A model generated the notes under the pieces. The model saw only the letters and a list, made by a program, of their open reading frames with translations. It ran no database searches and had not been told where the DNA came from. Source: Bradyrhizobium liaoningense (GTDB lineage Bacteria > Pseudomonadota > Alphaproteobacteria > Rhizobiales > Xanthobacteraceae). Taken from it: 64,000 nt of DNA. The translations under genes were made by a program, and so were the position numbers. The stretch lies in assembly GCF_018130825.1 (NCBI RefSeq), contig NZ_JAFCJS010000005.1, positions 1 through 64,000 on the forward strand, given 5' to 3'. Below, one piece after another: positions 43,007-51,359 of the stretch. Positions within the stretch are counted from its first letter, which is position 1; each line of letters begins with the position of its first letter.

Positions 43007-43078
43007 ATCCGAAATTCGGAATTGATGCAATTATGAATATCAGAATTTCCGCTTGACACTCGCTTCGGAATACCGGAA
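43007..43078. promoter_or_regulatory. three repressor boxes in the divergent promoter
   Basis: Boxes ATCCGAAATTCGGAA (43007-43021), ATCAGAATTTCCGCT (43039-43053) and TTCGGAATACCGGAA (43064-43078) lie between the repressor and the GcrA-like gene. A TTGACA hexamer at 43053-43058, sitting between the last two boxes, is a good -35 element for the rightward gene. The arrangement resembles a phage operator. Confidence 0.62.
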
Positions 43079-43134
43079 TGTGTGTCCCGCCTCCGGATCG
43101 TGCGGTCGGAGGAGGCGCATCACAGGACAGCATC

Positions 43135-43668
43135 ATGGAACCGGGCCATTGGCCGTCGGAGCACTCCGACGCGCTTCGCGACTATTTTCTCAAGGGAATG
43201 TCTTATGCGGAGATCGGAAGGCAGATTAACGCAAGATTTGGAACGGCTTACACGCGCAACGCGGTGGTCGGTCGCGCCAAGCGGCTCGGGCTTGTCGTAC
43301 CGGAATGGATGACGAGCCCGTCGATCGCGCCGGTTTTGCCGGGCGAGGCCGGTCTGCTTTCGCCGCGCCGGTCGGCATTGCCGAACCTGAATCTGCCGCC
43401 GAAGTCGGCAATGAAGCCCGCTGCGCTGGTCAAGCTGCGCTGCGTCGGCGTCCAGCCGCGCCTGATCGAGCTGGTCGAACTCGAGGCGGCCGACTGCCGC
43501 TATCCCTACGGCGGCGACAAGGACGGGGAGGAAATCACCTTCTGCGGCCATCCGCGTCAGCCGGGCTCCAGCTATTGCGCACCGCATGCGCGCCTGACGC
43601 GCCGTTCCGGGCCTGCGTCCGCCCGCATTGCAGCTCCTGTCGTGCTGAGGCTGGTCTCCCCGGCCTGA
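43135..43668 (+). CDS. GcrA-like cell-cycle regulator family protein
   Basis: A 177-aa GcrA-family protein: an N-terminal helix-turn-helix (WPSEHSDALRDYFLKGMSYAEIGRQI, then TRNAVVGRAKRLGL) and a C-terminal Cys/His cluster (CRYPYGGDK, FCGHPRQPGSSYCAPHARL) like the sigma70-contacting region of GcrA. It is shorter and more diverged than housekeeping GcrA and is controlled from the repressor-box promoter, so I take it as an accessory paralogue. ATG 43135 follows AGGACAG. Confidence 0.78.
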   Translation: MEPGHWPSEHSDALRDYFLKGMSYAEIGRQINARFGTAYTRNAVVGRAKRLGLVVPEWMTSPSIAPVLPGEAGLLSPRRSALPNLNLPPKSAMKPAALVKLRCVGVQPRLIELVELEAADCRYPYGGDKDGEEITFCGHPRQPGSSYCAPHARLTRRSGPASARIAAPVVLRLVSPA

Positions 43669-43713
43669 AGCTTCGCCGTCCGTTCAATGGTCAGTCTCGC
43701 AAGGAGCATCCGA

Positions 43714-44283
43714 GTGGCACATGCCCGACGTAACAAATCCTACAAATTGGCGCAGATCTACGACCGGCGGTCGCGGGAGGTGCCGTTCAATGCCGAGGTC
43801 GCGGAGGTGGAGGTCGACAATCCGCTCGCGCTCGATTCCGGCGAGAAGATCCTGGCCATCCGGTCGGTTCGCAGCGATCCGCTCGGCCGGCTGCACGCGC
43901 ACCACCAGATCGACGAGGCGCAATACCGCGGTGGGCGCGCCTTTCAAAACGATTGGGAGCGGGCTGAGCGAGGCCCTCAAGCGGTGGATACGACCCGTGA
44001 ATATGTCGATGGGACCGGCACGCGCGAGCCTGTCACCGAGAGCCAGCGACAGGCGGTGCTGCGGTTGAACCGGGTCGAGCGCGAACTCGGCACCGACGGC
44101 GCCGCGCTGGTGCACGACGTGCTGGTGCTGGGTCTGACCATGGATCAGGTCGGGGAGCGTCGTGCCGTCCGTACGCAGCGCTGGAACGATTATTTCGCGC
44201 GGCGGTTTCGCGAATGCCTGGATCGCCTGGCGCTGGTCTACGGCTTTGCGACGGAGACGGGGCGTGCGGAGCGGCGCAGATGA
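43714..44283 (+). CDS. DUF6456-like hypothetical protein
   Basis: A 189-aa protein. A segment near residues 62-88 (DPLGRLHAHHQIDEAQYRGG and QNDWERAERG) resembles DUF6456, found in alphaproteobacterial regulators and phage-related proteins. The rest is helical, with TMDQVGERRAVRTQRWNDYFARRFRECLDRLALVYG at the end suggesting DNA contact. GTG 43714 is preferred because AAGGAG lies 7 nt before it; ATG 43687 upstream has no such site. It lies 45 nt after the GcrA-like gene, probably the same transcript. Confidence 0.65.
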   Translation: MAHARRNKSYKLAQIYDRRSREVPFNAEVAEVEVDNPLALDSGEKILAIRSVRSDPLGRLHAHHQIDEAQYRGGRAFQNDWERAERGPQAVDTTREYVDGTGTREPVTESQRQAVLRLNRVERELGTDGAALVHDVLVLGLTMDQVGERRAVRTQRWNDYFARRFRECLDRLALVYGFATETGRAERRR

Positions 44284-44328
44284 CTGCGGCGCGCCGGCGG
44301 TTCGACCGCTGACGCGCCGTTGCGTTCG

Positions 44329-44685
44329 TTAAGGATGGGGAACAATCTGGTAGGGCGTGGTGTAGGGCTCGACACGCAGTGAGGCGTTGGCCAGAAGCCC
44401 GATTTTGGCGGTCGGCGCCTGCTGCAATTCACCGTTCGGGCCGCGATGCACGTTGTATTGCCAGACGGTGAGGTCGCCCTTCTGTGCCAGCGCATGCGCA
44501 ACGGCGCTCGCATCGGTGCCGCCGAGCGCCTGCAGCTCCTCGGTCGACAATCCGACGACGATTTCGTCCTTGATGGTGATGATCTTGAACAGGTTCATCC
44601 TGGTCTCCTGCGCCCATGCGCCTTGTATCGAGAGGGTGAGAAGCGCGACCGCGGCGCCCTTGATGAGATCGCAGCGAGAAAGCAT
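44329..44685 (-). CDS. hypothetical protein, possibly exported (118 aa)
   Basis: From ATG 44685 the chain starts with a plausible signal peptide (MLSRCDLIKGAAVALLTLS, cleaved near AWAQ), followed by MNLFKIITIKDEIVVGLS and a compact alpha/beta part ending RVEPYTTPYQIVPHP. AGGAG also sits before an internal ATG at 44598, which would give an 89-aa cytoplasmic form. I cannot decide between them. No domain is recognised. Confidence 0.6.
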   Translation of the reverse strand: MLSRCDLIKGAAVALLTLSIQGAWAQETRMNLFKIITIKDEIVVGLSTEELQALGGTDASAVAHALAQKGDLTVWQYNVHRGPNGELQQAPTAKIGLLANASLRVEPYTTPYQIVPHP

Positions 44686-44879
44686 GCCGTCGTCCTTGTG
44701 CTGAGGCGCGCCCGAATCGATCAGTTCATCAGCCATGGCGCCCGTGATCTGCGTGGCCGTTTCGCAAACGCTTGGTCGCTCGATCTTGAACAACGGTTCA
44801 CGGGCGGAGACATCATCGGAAGCGATGAACCTTGAAGCGAAAAGGCGAGTCCAAGCCGAAGACTCGAGGGGATACTTGG

Positions 44880-45344
44880 ATGAAATTCGCCGGAACTGTT
44901 TGCCTTCTCGTCTCTGTCGGCGCCGCGGACACTGCTGCGGCCGCAGATCCCTTCTACATCGGCACCTGGACACTCACGGCCGCCGTGGTCGCGCCGTGGG
45001 CCGATTCGCAGCGCAAGCCCGACGGCACCGAGCGGGAGCGGCTGATGGGCAAGGCAGTCGTCCTGAAGCCGAAAGAGATCTCGGGGCCGCGCCCCTTTGC
45101 CTGCGCCAGGCCGCAGTACAAGGTGGCCGATTATGGCCCCGACATGATCTTCCAGGGCGCATTCGACGAGATGCAACGTGTCGACAAGAAGGCCGATCCG
45201 AAGACGCTTGCCGCCTCGCTCGGCTTTGCCGGCGCGTCAATCAAGACCCTGGAAACCGGCTGTGAGATCGACGTTCATTTCGTCGATGATACAACCGCCG
45301 AGGTGGGACTCAACAATTACGTGTATACGCTGAAGAAGCGCTAG
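44880..45344 (+). CDS. exported hypothetical protein (154 aa)
   Basis: The signal peptide (MKFAGTVCLLVSVGAADTA, cleaved near AAADPF) is followed by IGTWTLTAAVVAPWADS, then a basic middle and a domain with two cysteines, beginning like a lipocalin-like small-molecule-binding barrel (G-x-W motif). It ends NNYVYTLKKR. GAGGGG lies 9 nt before ATG 44880. It is divergent from the preceding gene. Function unknown. Confidence 0.65.
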   Translation: MKFAGTVCLLVSVGAADTAAAADPFYIGTWTLTAAVVAPWADSQRKPDGTERERLMGKAVVLKPKEISGPRPFACARPQYKVADYGPDMIFQGAFDEMQRVDKKADPKTLAASLGFAGASIKTLETGCEIDVHFVDDTTAEVGLNNYVYTLKKR

Positions 45345-45719
45345 GCATCTCCATCAATGCCCATTCACACCTGAAACAAGGCGAAATGCAGTGCGGGTTG
45401 ACAGCAATCGGTGCTGCGTGCGTGATTTAATGCAGCTTCTTGACGCAGGTGGGTGACGACGGCTCATATTCCTGTTATCCGGAATTGCGGTGGAGCGATG
45501 CAGGCGAAGCATCGCCAAGCCGGTGGTCGGGCTTGCCGGATGGGTTGTTCCTTGGCATAATTGCAACCTCTTCGGTTGAGCCCCGGATGTGTCGTTGAGG
45601 GTGCTAACCTGCCGGGCCCTCCGGCCGAGAGTTCGTGCTCGCCATGGTGTCCGGTTGTGGTGTTCGGCTCTCGCGTGGACCCCGATGTCAGGAAGGCCGA
45701 TGCTTGTCATAGGTGCGAG
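45345..45719. other. 375-bp intergenic region with a small hairpin
   Basis: No coding frame is supported. A 7-bp stem (GCGATGC 45495-45501, GCATCGC 45509-45515) and a small CAACC/GGTTG hairpin near 45565 are the only structures. TTGACG at 45440-45445 with CATATT downstream could be a weak promoter for the next small gene. At 45700 a seven-codon ORF ends overlapping the following ATG. Confidence 0.45.
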
Positions 45720-45905
45720 ATGAAGAACCTCAACTTCGCGGCTGAACTGCACCTCAAGCTCGGGGCGCCTGCGACCGGAACTGTCGAAAGCCTGCGCCTG
45801 CTCCGCGCTTTTCTGAAGCTCGCGCCTCGACAGCGTTTCGAGGTGATCAAGCTCGTTGAAGACCTCGCCACCGAAGAAGCCCTTCCCGAGCACCCCCTGT
45901 CCTGA
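45720..45905 (+). CDS. small hypothetical protein (61 aa)
   Basis: A short helical protein (LHLKLGAPATGTVESLRLLRAF, then LAPRQRFEVIKLVEDLA). AGGTGCGAG precedes ATG 45720. A seven-codon upstream ORF from 45700 ends in an ATGA overlap with this start, hinting at coupling. It ends 139 nt before the phasin gene. Unknown function. Confidence 0.55.
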   Translation: MKNLNFAAELHLKLGAPATGTVESLRLLRAFLKLAPRQRFEVIKLVEDLATEEALPEHPLS

Positions 45906-46044
45906 GCCGGACCGCGCGTTTCGCGCCTTTTTCCCTCCCTTTCCGCCCAAGCCCGCCTCCCGCGGGGTTTTGCCCCGGCGTTCGCTGCTGGAAGGCGGTC
46001 GGGCAAGTGTGGTATTCAGTCAGGAAAAAGGGAGGAGTGCGACC

Positions 46045-46386
46045 ATGATCGAACCGAAGCTCGAAGTTCCGGCCGAACTGCGCGACCTGGCCGAAAAGAC
46101 AATTGACCAGGCAGAAAAAGCATTCGGAATGTTTTTCGAAGCCGCCACGAAATCCATGACGACCGTTCCGGGAGCCGGGACGGAGGTGTCGAAGCAGGCG
46201 CTCGCTTTCACCGAGCAGAACATGAAGTCGGCATTCGAGCATGCACGCAAGCTCGTGCATGCCACCGATCTTCAGGAAGCGATGCGGATCCAGTCCGATT
46301 TCCTGCGCAGCCAGTTCACCAGCGCGGGAGATCACATGCGCCAGATGACCGGCAGTCTCATGCAGTCGGGCAAGGGCAAATCGTGA
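46045..46386 (+). CDS. phasin family protein
   Basis: A 113-aa amphipathic, mostly helical protein of the rhizobial phasin family: LRDLAEKTIDQAEKAFGMFFEAA, QALAFTEQNMKSAFEHARKL and SDFLRSQFTSAGDHMRQMTG. Phasins coat polyhydroxyalkanoate granules. GGAGGAG lies 6 nt before ATG 46045. No PHA synthase gene is nearby. Confidence 0.88.
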   Translation: MIEPKLEVPAELRDLAEKTIDQAEKAFGMFFEAATKSMTTVPGAGTEVSKQALAFTEQNMKSAFEHARKLVHATDLQEAMRIQSDFLRSQFTSAGDHMRQMTGSLMQSGKGKS

Positions 46387-46517
46387 TTCCTGGCCTGTGT
46401 GCCAGCTGCCTACAAATTGATCTTGCGCGGCATGAAGATCCGCATTTCGATGCTGGCGCAGGTCCATGATGGGCCACCGAATGATGTCTCATTCGCCGTC
46501 CATCATCCTTTCTGCTG

Positions 46518-46543
46518 ATCCCTGTCGGTCCTCCGGCAGGGAT
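46518..46543. terminator. hairpin terminator between phasin and cytochrome genes
   Basis: An 11-bp stem with one G-T pair (46518-46528 and 46533-46543, loop TCCT) lies between the convergent phasin and cytochrome c genes, followed by a T-rich stretch. It could serve both strands. Confidence 0.55.
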
Positions 46544-46577
46544 TTGCATTTGTGGCAGGTTTCGCGATCGGCCGCCT

Positions 46578-46898
46578 CTAAGGACGCAGTGATCCGATAT
46601 AGGCCGCGATGTCGCCGGCTTCGCTCCGGCTCAAGGGAAAGTTCGGCATCTTCGGATGCGGGTCGAGCAGGAAGAAGGCGAGCTTCTCCGAACTGAAATC
46701 CGGCCGCCGCGCAATGGATGCAAAGGAGGGGACATCGGCGCTGGCTGCCGTCTGGCCATTGGCCACGACGTGGCAGCTTGCGCACCAGCGCTTGGCGAGG
46801 TCGGCACCGTGACCGGCATCGGCGGCCAGAGCAGAGGACGTGCCTGCGCCCGAGGTCACTACGAGCAGCAGGCAAATTCGTCTCAAATGCTGGTGCAT
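46578..46898 (-). CDS. small exported c-type cytochrome
   Basis: A 106-aa precursor with a signal peptide (hydrophobic ICLLLVVTSGAGTSSALA, cleaved near AADAGH) and one haem motif CASCH (residues about 39-43). PKMPNFPLSRSEAGDIAAYI near the end supplies the Met ligand and typical C-terminal helix. It is a periplasmic monohaem electron carrier of the cytochrome c550/c-552 class. It stands alone, so its partner is unknown. Confidence 0.82.
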   Translation of the reverse strand: MHQHLRRICLLLVVTSGAGTSSALAADAGHGADLAKRWCASCHVVANGQTAASADVPSFASIARRPDFSSEKLAFFLLDPHPKMPNFPLSRSEAGDIAAYIGSLRP

Positions 46899-47171
46899 GG
46901 GGCAACCTTGATGCGTTCGCCTGCGGCCATGCTCATCCACAGCACGATCCCGGAAATTGCGAGAGATCGATGCGGGCGATGATCGACCGCAGCAGCCTGC
47001 GGGTCGCACGATAGAGGTGCCGCACGAACGACGGCGTTCTCGTCGCGGGCAGGCCGAGGCCTTTCGTATCAAGACTTTCAGTATAGTGCGACACGTGCCT
47101 CTCCGGCGCTACATGGCCTTTCTAGCCTGTCGGCCCGGAGCTGCCTTGATCTGCCGCAAAGGTGCTTCCGG

Positions 47172-48002
47172 CTAATAGTCGCCGGGGTTCATGATCATCG
47201 GGCTTCCTGTATCGGCCGGGGCGAGCGCGCTGCTGGCGCTGTCGCGCAGGAATCGATCGAGCGTCGCCTGGATCTTCTCCTTGACCGCGTCGGGACCGCG
47301 GTCGCTCATTTCGTTATGCTGCGCACCGGTGTGGACGATGTCGATGCCGCGTGCCTTGGCCTCTTCCGCGGTCGGCAGCACGCCCGAGTCGGCGAGGAAA
47401 TGCGGATCCTTCGAGCGGAACGACAGGATCTTCATGTTGTCGCTGAGGACGAAAGGCACCCGCAGATTATCGAGCGTGATGACTCTCGACACCAGCTCCG
47501 GGTGCTGATGGGCGACATACATCGAGACATCGCCGCCGTTGGAATGTCCAACGAGGGTGATGTGGTCGTAGTCCGCGTTCTCCTGCCGCCGCTTCAGCTC
47601 GCCCAGCGTGAAGAGGATATTCGCCTCGCAGCGGATGTAGACTTCACGTCGGCCGACATATTGCTGGCCGACATGGGTCATCAGCGGCGGGTCGCTCGGC
47701 AGGTCCTGCTGGATGCTGGCAACGAGATAGCCACGCGCTGCGAGCACGTTGGCGAGGAAGGAATACTCGGTGGCCTTGACGGTGTTGCCGTTGCTGATGA
47801 TGGCAAGCGGCAGCTTCCAGAGACCGAGATTGGCCTTGGTCTCGTAATCGCGTCGCACCGCGATCTCGACCGAGATCGGCCGCTGGCGCGAGGCGTCGAA
47901 CAGGGTCAAAGTCTCGTGGCGGATCGCGAACCGGCTGACGATGAAATATTCGCCGATCCCGAGCACGCAAAAAAACGCCAGGATCGCAAGCACCCTCTTC
48001 AT
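47172..48002 (-). CDS. alpha/beta hydrolase, membrane-anchored or exported
   Basis: A 276-aa protein. The N-terminal hydrophobic segment (VLAILAFFCVLGIGEYFIV) is a signal anchor. The nucleophile elbow is GHSNGGDVSMYVAHQ (G-x-S-x-G), and ADYDHITLVGHSNG is typical of alpha/beta hydrolases. HTGAQHNEMSDRG probably supplies the catalytic His. A serine esterase or peptidase acting in the periplasm is likely; the substrate cannot be read. GGGACGG precedes ATG 48002. Confidence 0.78.
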   Translation of the reverse strand: MKRVLAILAFFCVLGIGEYFIVSRFAIRHETLTLFDASRQRPISVEIAVRRDYETKANLGLWKLPLAIISNGNTVKATEYSFLANVLAARGYLVASIQQDLPSDPPLMTHVGQQYVGRREVYIRCEANILFTLGELKRRQENADYDHITLVGHSNGGDVSMYVAHQHPELVSRVITLDNLRVPFVLSDNMKILSFRSKDPHFLADSGVLPTAEEAKARGIDIVHTGAQHNEMSDRGPDAVKEKIQATLDRFLRDSASSALAPADTGSPMIMNPGDY

Positions 48003-48152
48003 GATTCCGTCCCAATCACTTTCGGCTGAAAAATGGTCATTGGAAGCCCCCCGATCGAGCGATCGTGAGCAGGTTAAGGGATTAAATTTAGGCAAGTCTG
48101 TGCGCAAGACCGCAAAACGGCCGCATGCCGGGTCCGCTACGAAGGAAATGAG

Positions 48153-49949
48153 CTACAGGCAGCCGCCCCGGCCGTGCTCGGGGCAGAGCCGAAACGCGCT
48201 CGACAGCGTGAAGAGGAAGAGCGGGCTGCGGCGTTCATTGTCCGGCGCCCGGTAGCTCAAGGGGACGGCCACGCCGAGATCCGCCTGCAGGTCGTCCCAC
48301 AGGAAGAAGCGCACGCCGGCTCCGGCCGACGTCAGCGACAGGCCATCGGTCAGCTTGTAGCCGTCGTTCCAGACTGCGCCGGCGTCGCCGAAGGCGTAGA
48401 GCTGATAGCCGCTCCAGTAGCGGAAATTGAGCTTCTGGTCGAACCGCAGCTCGAGCGAGCCGGCAAGACCGTTGTCGCCGCTGATCTCGGCTGCGCCATA
48501 GCCCCGGCCGAAGGCAACGCCGCCCAGGTAGAATTGCTGCGAGGTGAATAGCGGCCGCGATGCCGTCTGGCTCGCTGCGGAGAGCTTGAGCGACCAGGCG
48601 TCGTTGAGCGCCTGGTAGCGCGTGAACCAGAGGTTCAGCACCGAGAAGTTCGACGAGGCGCCGTCGCGCGACAGCAAATCGTCGTCGAAATGTGAGGCGC
48701 CGAAGACGTCGAGGCCCTGGCGGTAGGTCAGCGTCGCGAAGTTGGTGCCGCCGAAGCGATCCTGGAGCCGGTAGTCGGCGGTCAGGCTCGCGGTCCTGAT
48801 GTGGTCGTTGTACCAGGGGCCATACAGGTCGTGCTCCGAAACGTTGCTGAAGGTCCCTGCCACAGTCAGTGTCAGCGCGGAGGATTGCGACATGAAGGGG
48901 ACCGTGCTCGCCCGCACCTCGAAAGCCTCGGTCGTGGTGATGTCGCTGTCGAGGCGGCGGGCGTCGCCTGGCCGGACCGCGCTGTAGAGGACGGACGCGC
49001 CGAGCCGCATACCGTCGACGCCGATGGGCGCATCATAGGATAGCCGGGCAAAGCCGAGCTGGCGCGGGTCGTTGGCAATGGTCGACAGGTTGACCGCCAG
49101 CGTATCGCCAGGCGTGAGGTAGGAGTTGAACGCGCCCGTTGCGTAGGTCTGCCACGGGCCGACCGAGGACGAGCCGAGATTGTCCAGACCGAACGACGTG
49201 AAGACGTGCCAGGTCTTCAAATAAACGATGAGGCGGAAACGGCCGGTCGTACCGCCGATCTCCTCCAGCGCGGTGTCGGCGATCCGGACGCCGGGCCTGC
49301 CGTTGATGAGGAAGAGCTGGCGTTCGAGCGTTGCCAGCCGCGACGGCTGCTCGGCCAGAACCGGCCCAAGCATCGGCCTCACGCCGAACTGCTCGGCGCC
49401 GTCGCCTTTCAGCTCGGCCTGCACGATGGCGCCTTCGATCACCTGGATCCGAACGCGGCCATCGGCAATGTCCTGCGGCGGCACGATGGCCCGGCTCAGA
49501 TGGAAACCGTCGGCGCGGTAGAGGTCGCTGATCGCGCCGGCGATCGCGGCGAGATCCGCCTGTGAGACCTTCTTGCCGAGATAGGGTTGATAGAGCGCGG
49601 TGATACGATCGCGAGGGACGGCTTGAGCACCGGTGACGTTAATGCCGCGCAGCACGAATTGAGGCTTGGTGTCGCCGCCGGTGTTGGGCTGGCCGACGGT
49701 CGGAAGCTTGACCGGGGGACGGTTCAGCGTTTCCCGCTCGGTTTGGTTTTCAAAGTATTTCTCGGGCTGGCGCGGATCAAAGCCTGGCTGGTTCGCCTGT
49801 TGTGCGAATGTCTGCGGGATTCCCGCAAAAATCGGTACCAACAGCGCCAATGCGGTAACGAGATGCCGTTTCTCAACGCGCGCAACAAACCTGTCTCCGT
49901 AGTTTGACGGAGCGATGGCCGCGGCGCGGTAAGGGATCGTTAGCTGCAT
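48153..49949 (-). CDS. ShlB/FhaC-type two-partner-secretion outer-membrane transporter
   Basis: A 598-aa TpsB protein. After a signal peptide (LVTALALLVPIFAGIPQTFA, cleaved near residue 50) and a Pro-rich linker come a POTRA-type domain (FVLRGINVTGAQAVPRDRI through VRIQVIEGAIV, about 97-172) and a beta-barrel with the conserved RGY motif in GGVAFGRGYGAAEI and GSLELRFDQ. It should export a large TpsA adhesin or hydrolase across the outer membrane. No TpsA gene is in the window. It is divergent from the FecR-domain gene, 130 bp away. Confidence 0.85.
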   Translation of the reverse strand: MQLTIPYRAAAIAPSNYGDRFVARVEKRHLVTALALLVPIFAGIPQTFAQQANQPGFDPRQPEKYFENQTERETLNRPPVKLPTVGQPNTGGDTKPQFVLRGINVTGAQAVPRDRITALYQPYLGKKVSQADLAAIAGAISDLYRADGFHLSRAIVPPQDIADGRVRIQVIEGAIVQAELKGDGAEQFGVRPMLGPVLAEQPSRLATLERQLFLINGRPGVRIADTALEEIGGTTGRFRLIVYLKTWHVFTSFGLDNLGSSSVGPWQTYATGAFNSYLTPGDTLAVNLSTIANDPRQLGFARLSYDAPIGVDGMRLGASVLYSAVRPGDARRLDSDITTTEAFEVRASTVPFMSQSSALTLTVAGTFSNVSEHDLYGPWYNDHIRTASLTADYRLQDRFGGTNFATLTYRQGLDVFGASHFDDDLLSRDGASSNFSVLNLWFTRYQALNDAWSLKLSAASQTASRPLFTSQQFYLGGVAFGRGYGAAEISGDNGLAGSLELRFDQKLNFRYWSGYQLYAFGDAGAVWNDGYKLTDGLSLTSAGAGVRFFLWDDLQADLGVAVPLSYRAPDNERRSPLFLFTLSSAFRLCPEHGRGGCL

Positions 49950-50079
49950 GATTTTTCATAGGTTTTTATGGTCAACGATTGGTTAATGCGCCCGCTTCAC
50001 CATCGGGTTCCCGCTAATCCTCTCTTGAGTGATTTCGGATACGCCTCAGGTCCGGACGTAACGCGGACTGAGGATCGTC

Positions 50080-51297
50080 ATGCGCGGCAGAATTGGAATG
50101 CGGTGTGCCTTCGTGGCGGCGCTGACCCTGGGAACGGTTTCCGGCGCGTTCGCGGCGGACGATGGCGTCTGGTCGGTGAGCAAGGCCAGCGGCGAGGTCT
50201 GGGTCGCGACCGATGGCGCCCAACAGGTCTCGCTGAACCAGGAAGAGACCCTCAAGCCCGGCAATACCATTCGCACCGGACGCAATGGCCGGGTGCTGCT
50301 CGTCCGCGGTGAGGAGACGATCCTGATCTCCCCCAATTCGGTGGTCGGCTTGCCGGCCGAGAAGAAGGACGGGCTTTCGACCACCATCATCCAGCAGGCG
50401 GGCTCGATCCTGCTCGAGGTCGAGAAGCGCAACGTCAAGCATTTCGAGGTCGAGACGCCCTATCTCGCAGCCGTGGTCAAGGGAACGCAGTTCAGCGTCA
50501 CGGTGGGCGCGGGCAGCACCAAGGTCGGCGTGCTGCGCGGCCAGGTCGAGGTCTCCGATTTCAAGACCGGCCAGATCGCCCAGGTCATGCCGGGACAAGC
50601 GGCCGCCGCCTTCGAGCACGGCAAGCCTGGCCTCAGCCTGAGCGGCACCGGCACCTTCAGTCCGATCGAGCAGGGCAAACCACGTGCCTCGACGATCGAG
50701 CGTGTCCCCGTGCCGAAGTCCGGCCTGTCCGCGCCGCGCAATGCAGCAAACGGCCATGCGATCCATGCGCTTGGTCCGATCGATAGGGGCAACAAGGTCG
50801 CCGGTGCGCTGAAGCAAGCTCAGCAGGTGGGCGGAGCTCATGCGCCCAAGGCCGGCGTCGTGCGCATCTCGATCTCGCTCGGCGAGGTCAAGCTGAATGT
50901 CCACAAGGTGACGAATGGCCTCGCTCACGGAGCCGTGGCAACGGGACGCGTGCGCAACGCGAATGCCAGCACAGGTATCGGCGCAGCTACGGTGTGGAGC
51001 GATAGCTCGACGACCACCACCACCACAGCCTCCAACAGCTCCACCGTGACGGCGGTCGCCGCGAGCAGCAGCGCATCAACGGCTAGCGCCGCATCGACGT
51101 CGTCGAGTGCGACGACGACCGTTGCGACCACCGCCGGGTCGAGCAGCAATGTGTCCACCGGAACTTCCGGGACCGGAAGCAGTGGGACGGGTGCGACCGG
51201 CAACGGAAGCGGCGGCACCGGTAACAATGGTAACAGCGGCAATAATGGCAACAACGGCCACCACTACGGTTGGTACTGGGGCAGAGGCCACCATTAG
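50080..51297 (+). CDS. FecR-domain exported protein with low-complexity C-terminus
   Basis: A 405-aa precursor. A signal peptide (FVAALTLGTVSGAFA) precedes a FecR domain (about 30-165: GVWSVSKASGEVWVATDG, LKPGNTIRTGRNGRVLLVRG, LLEVEKRNVKHFEVETPYLAAVVKGT). The last 110 residues are Ser/Thr/Ala then Gly/Asn repeats ending in a His/Trp/Tyr tail. GAGGATC precedes ATG 50080. The next gene is a CHASE2 sensor 62 nt downstream, a pairing seen widely, so a periplasmic accessory to that sensor is likely. Confidence 0.8.
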   Translation: MRGRIGMRCAFVAALTLGTVSGAFAADDGVWSVSKASGEVWVATDGAQQVSLNQEETLKPGNTIRTGRNGRVLLVRGEETILISPNSVVGLPAEKKDGLSTTIIQQAGSILLEVEKRNVKHFEVETPYLAAVVKGTQFSVTVGAGSTKVGVLRGQVEVSDFKTGQIAQVMPGQAAAAFEHGKPGLSLSGTGTFSPIEQGKPRASTIERVPVPKSGLSAPRNAANGHAIHALGPIDRGNKVAGALKQAQQVGGAHAPKAGVVRISISLGEVKLNVHKVTNGLAHGAVATGRVRNANASTGIGAATVWSDSSTTTTTTASNSSTVTAVAASSSASTASAASTSSSATTTVATTAGSSSNVSTGTSGTGSSGTGATGNGSGGTGNNGNSGNNGNNGHHYGWYWGRGHH

Positions 51298-51359
51298 GAC
51301 CATGCAGTCGGCATAGGGGGAGCACTCGGCGGCAAGCACCGCCGGTGCAGGGGAGCAAA

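Noticed and set aside
42360..44283. Prophage remnant
   Set aside because: Only a repressor-like gene and two regulators are present; no integrase, attachment site, structural or lysis gene is seen nearby.
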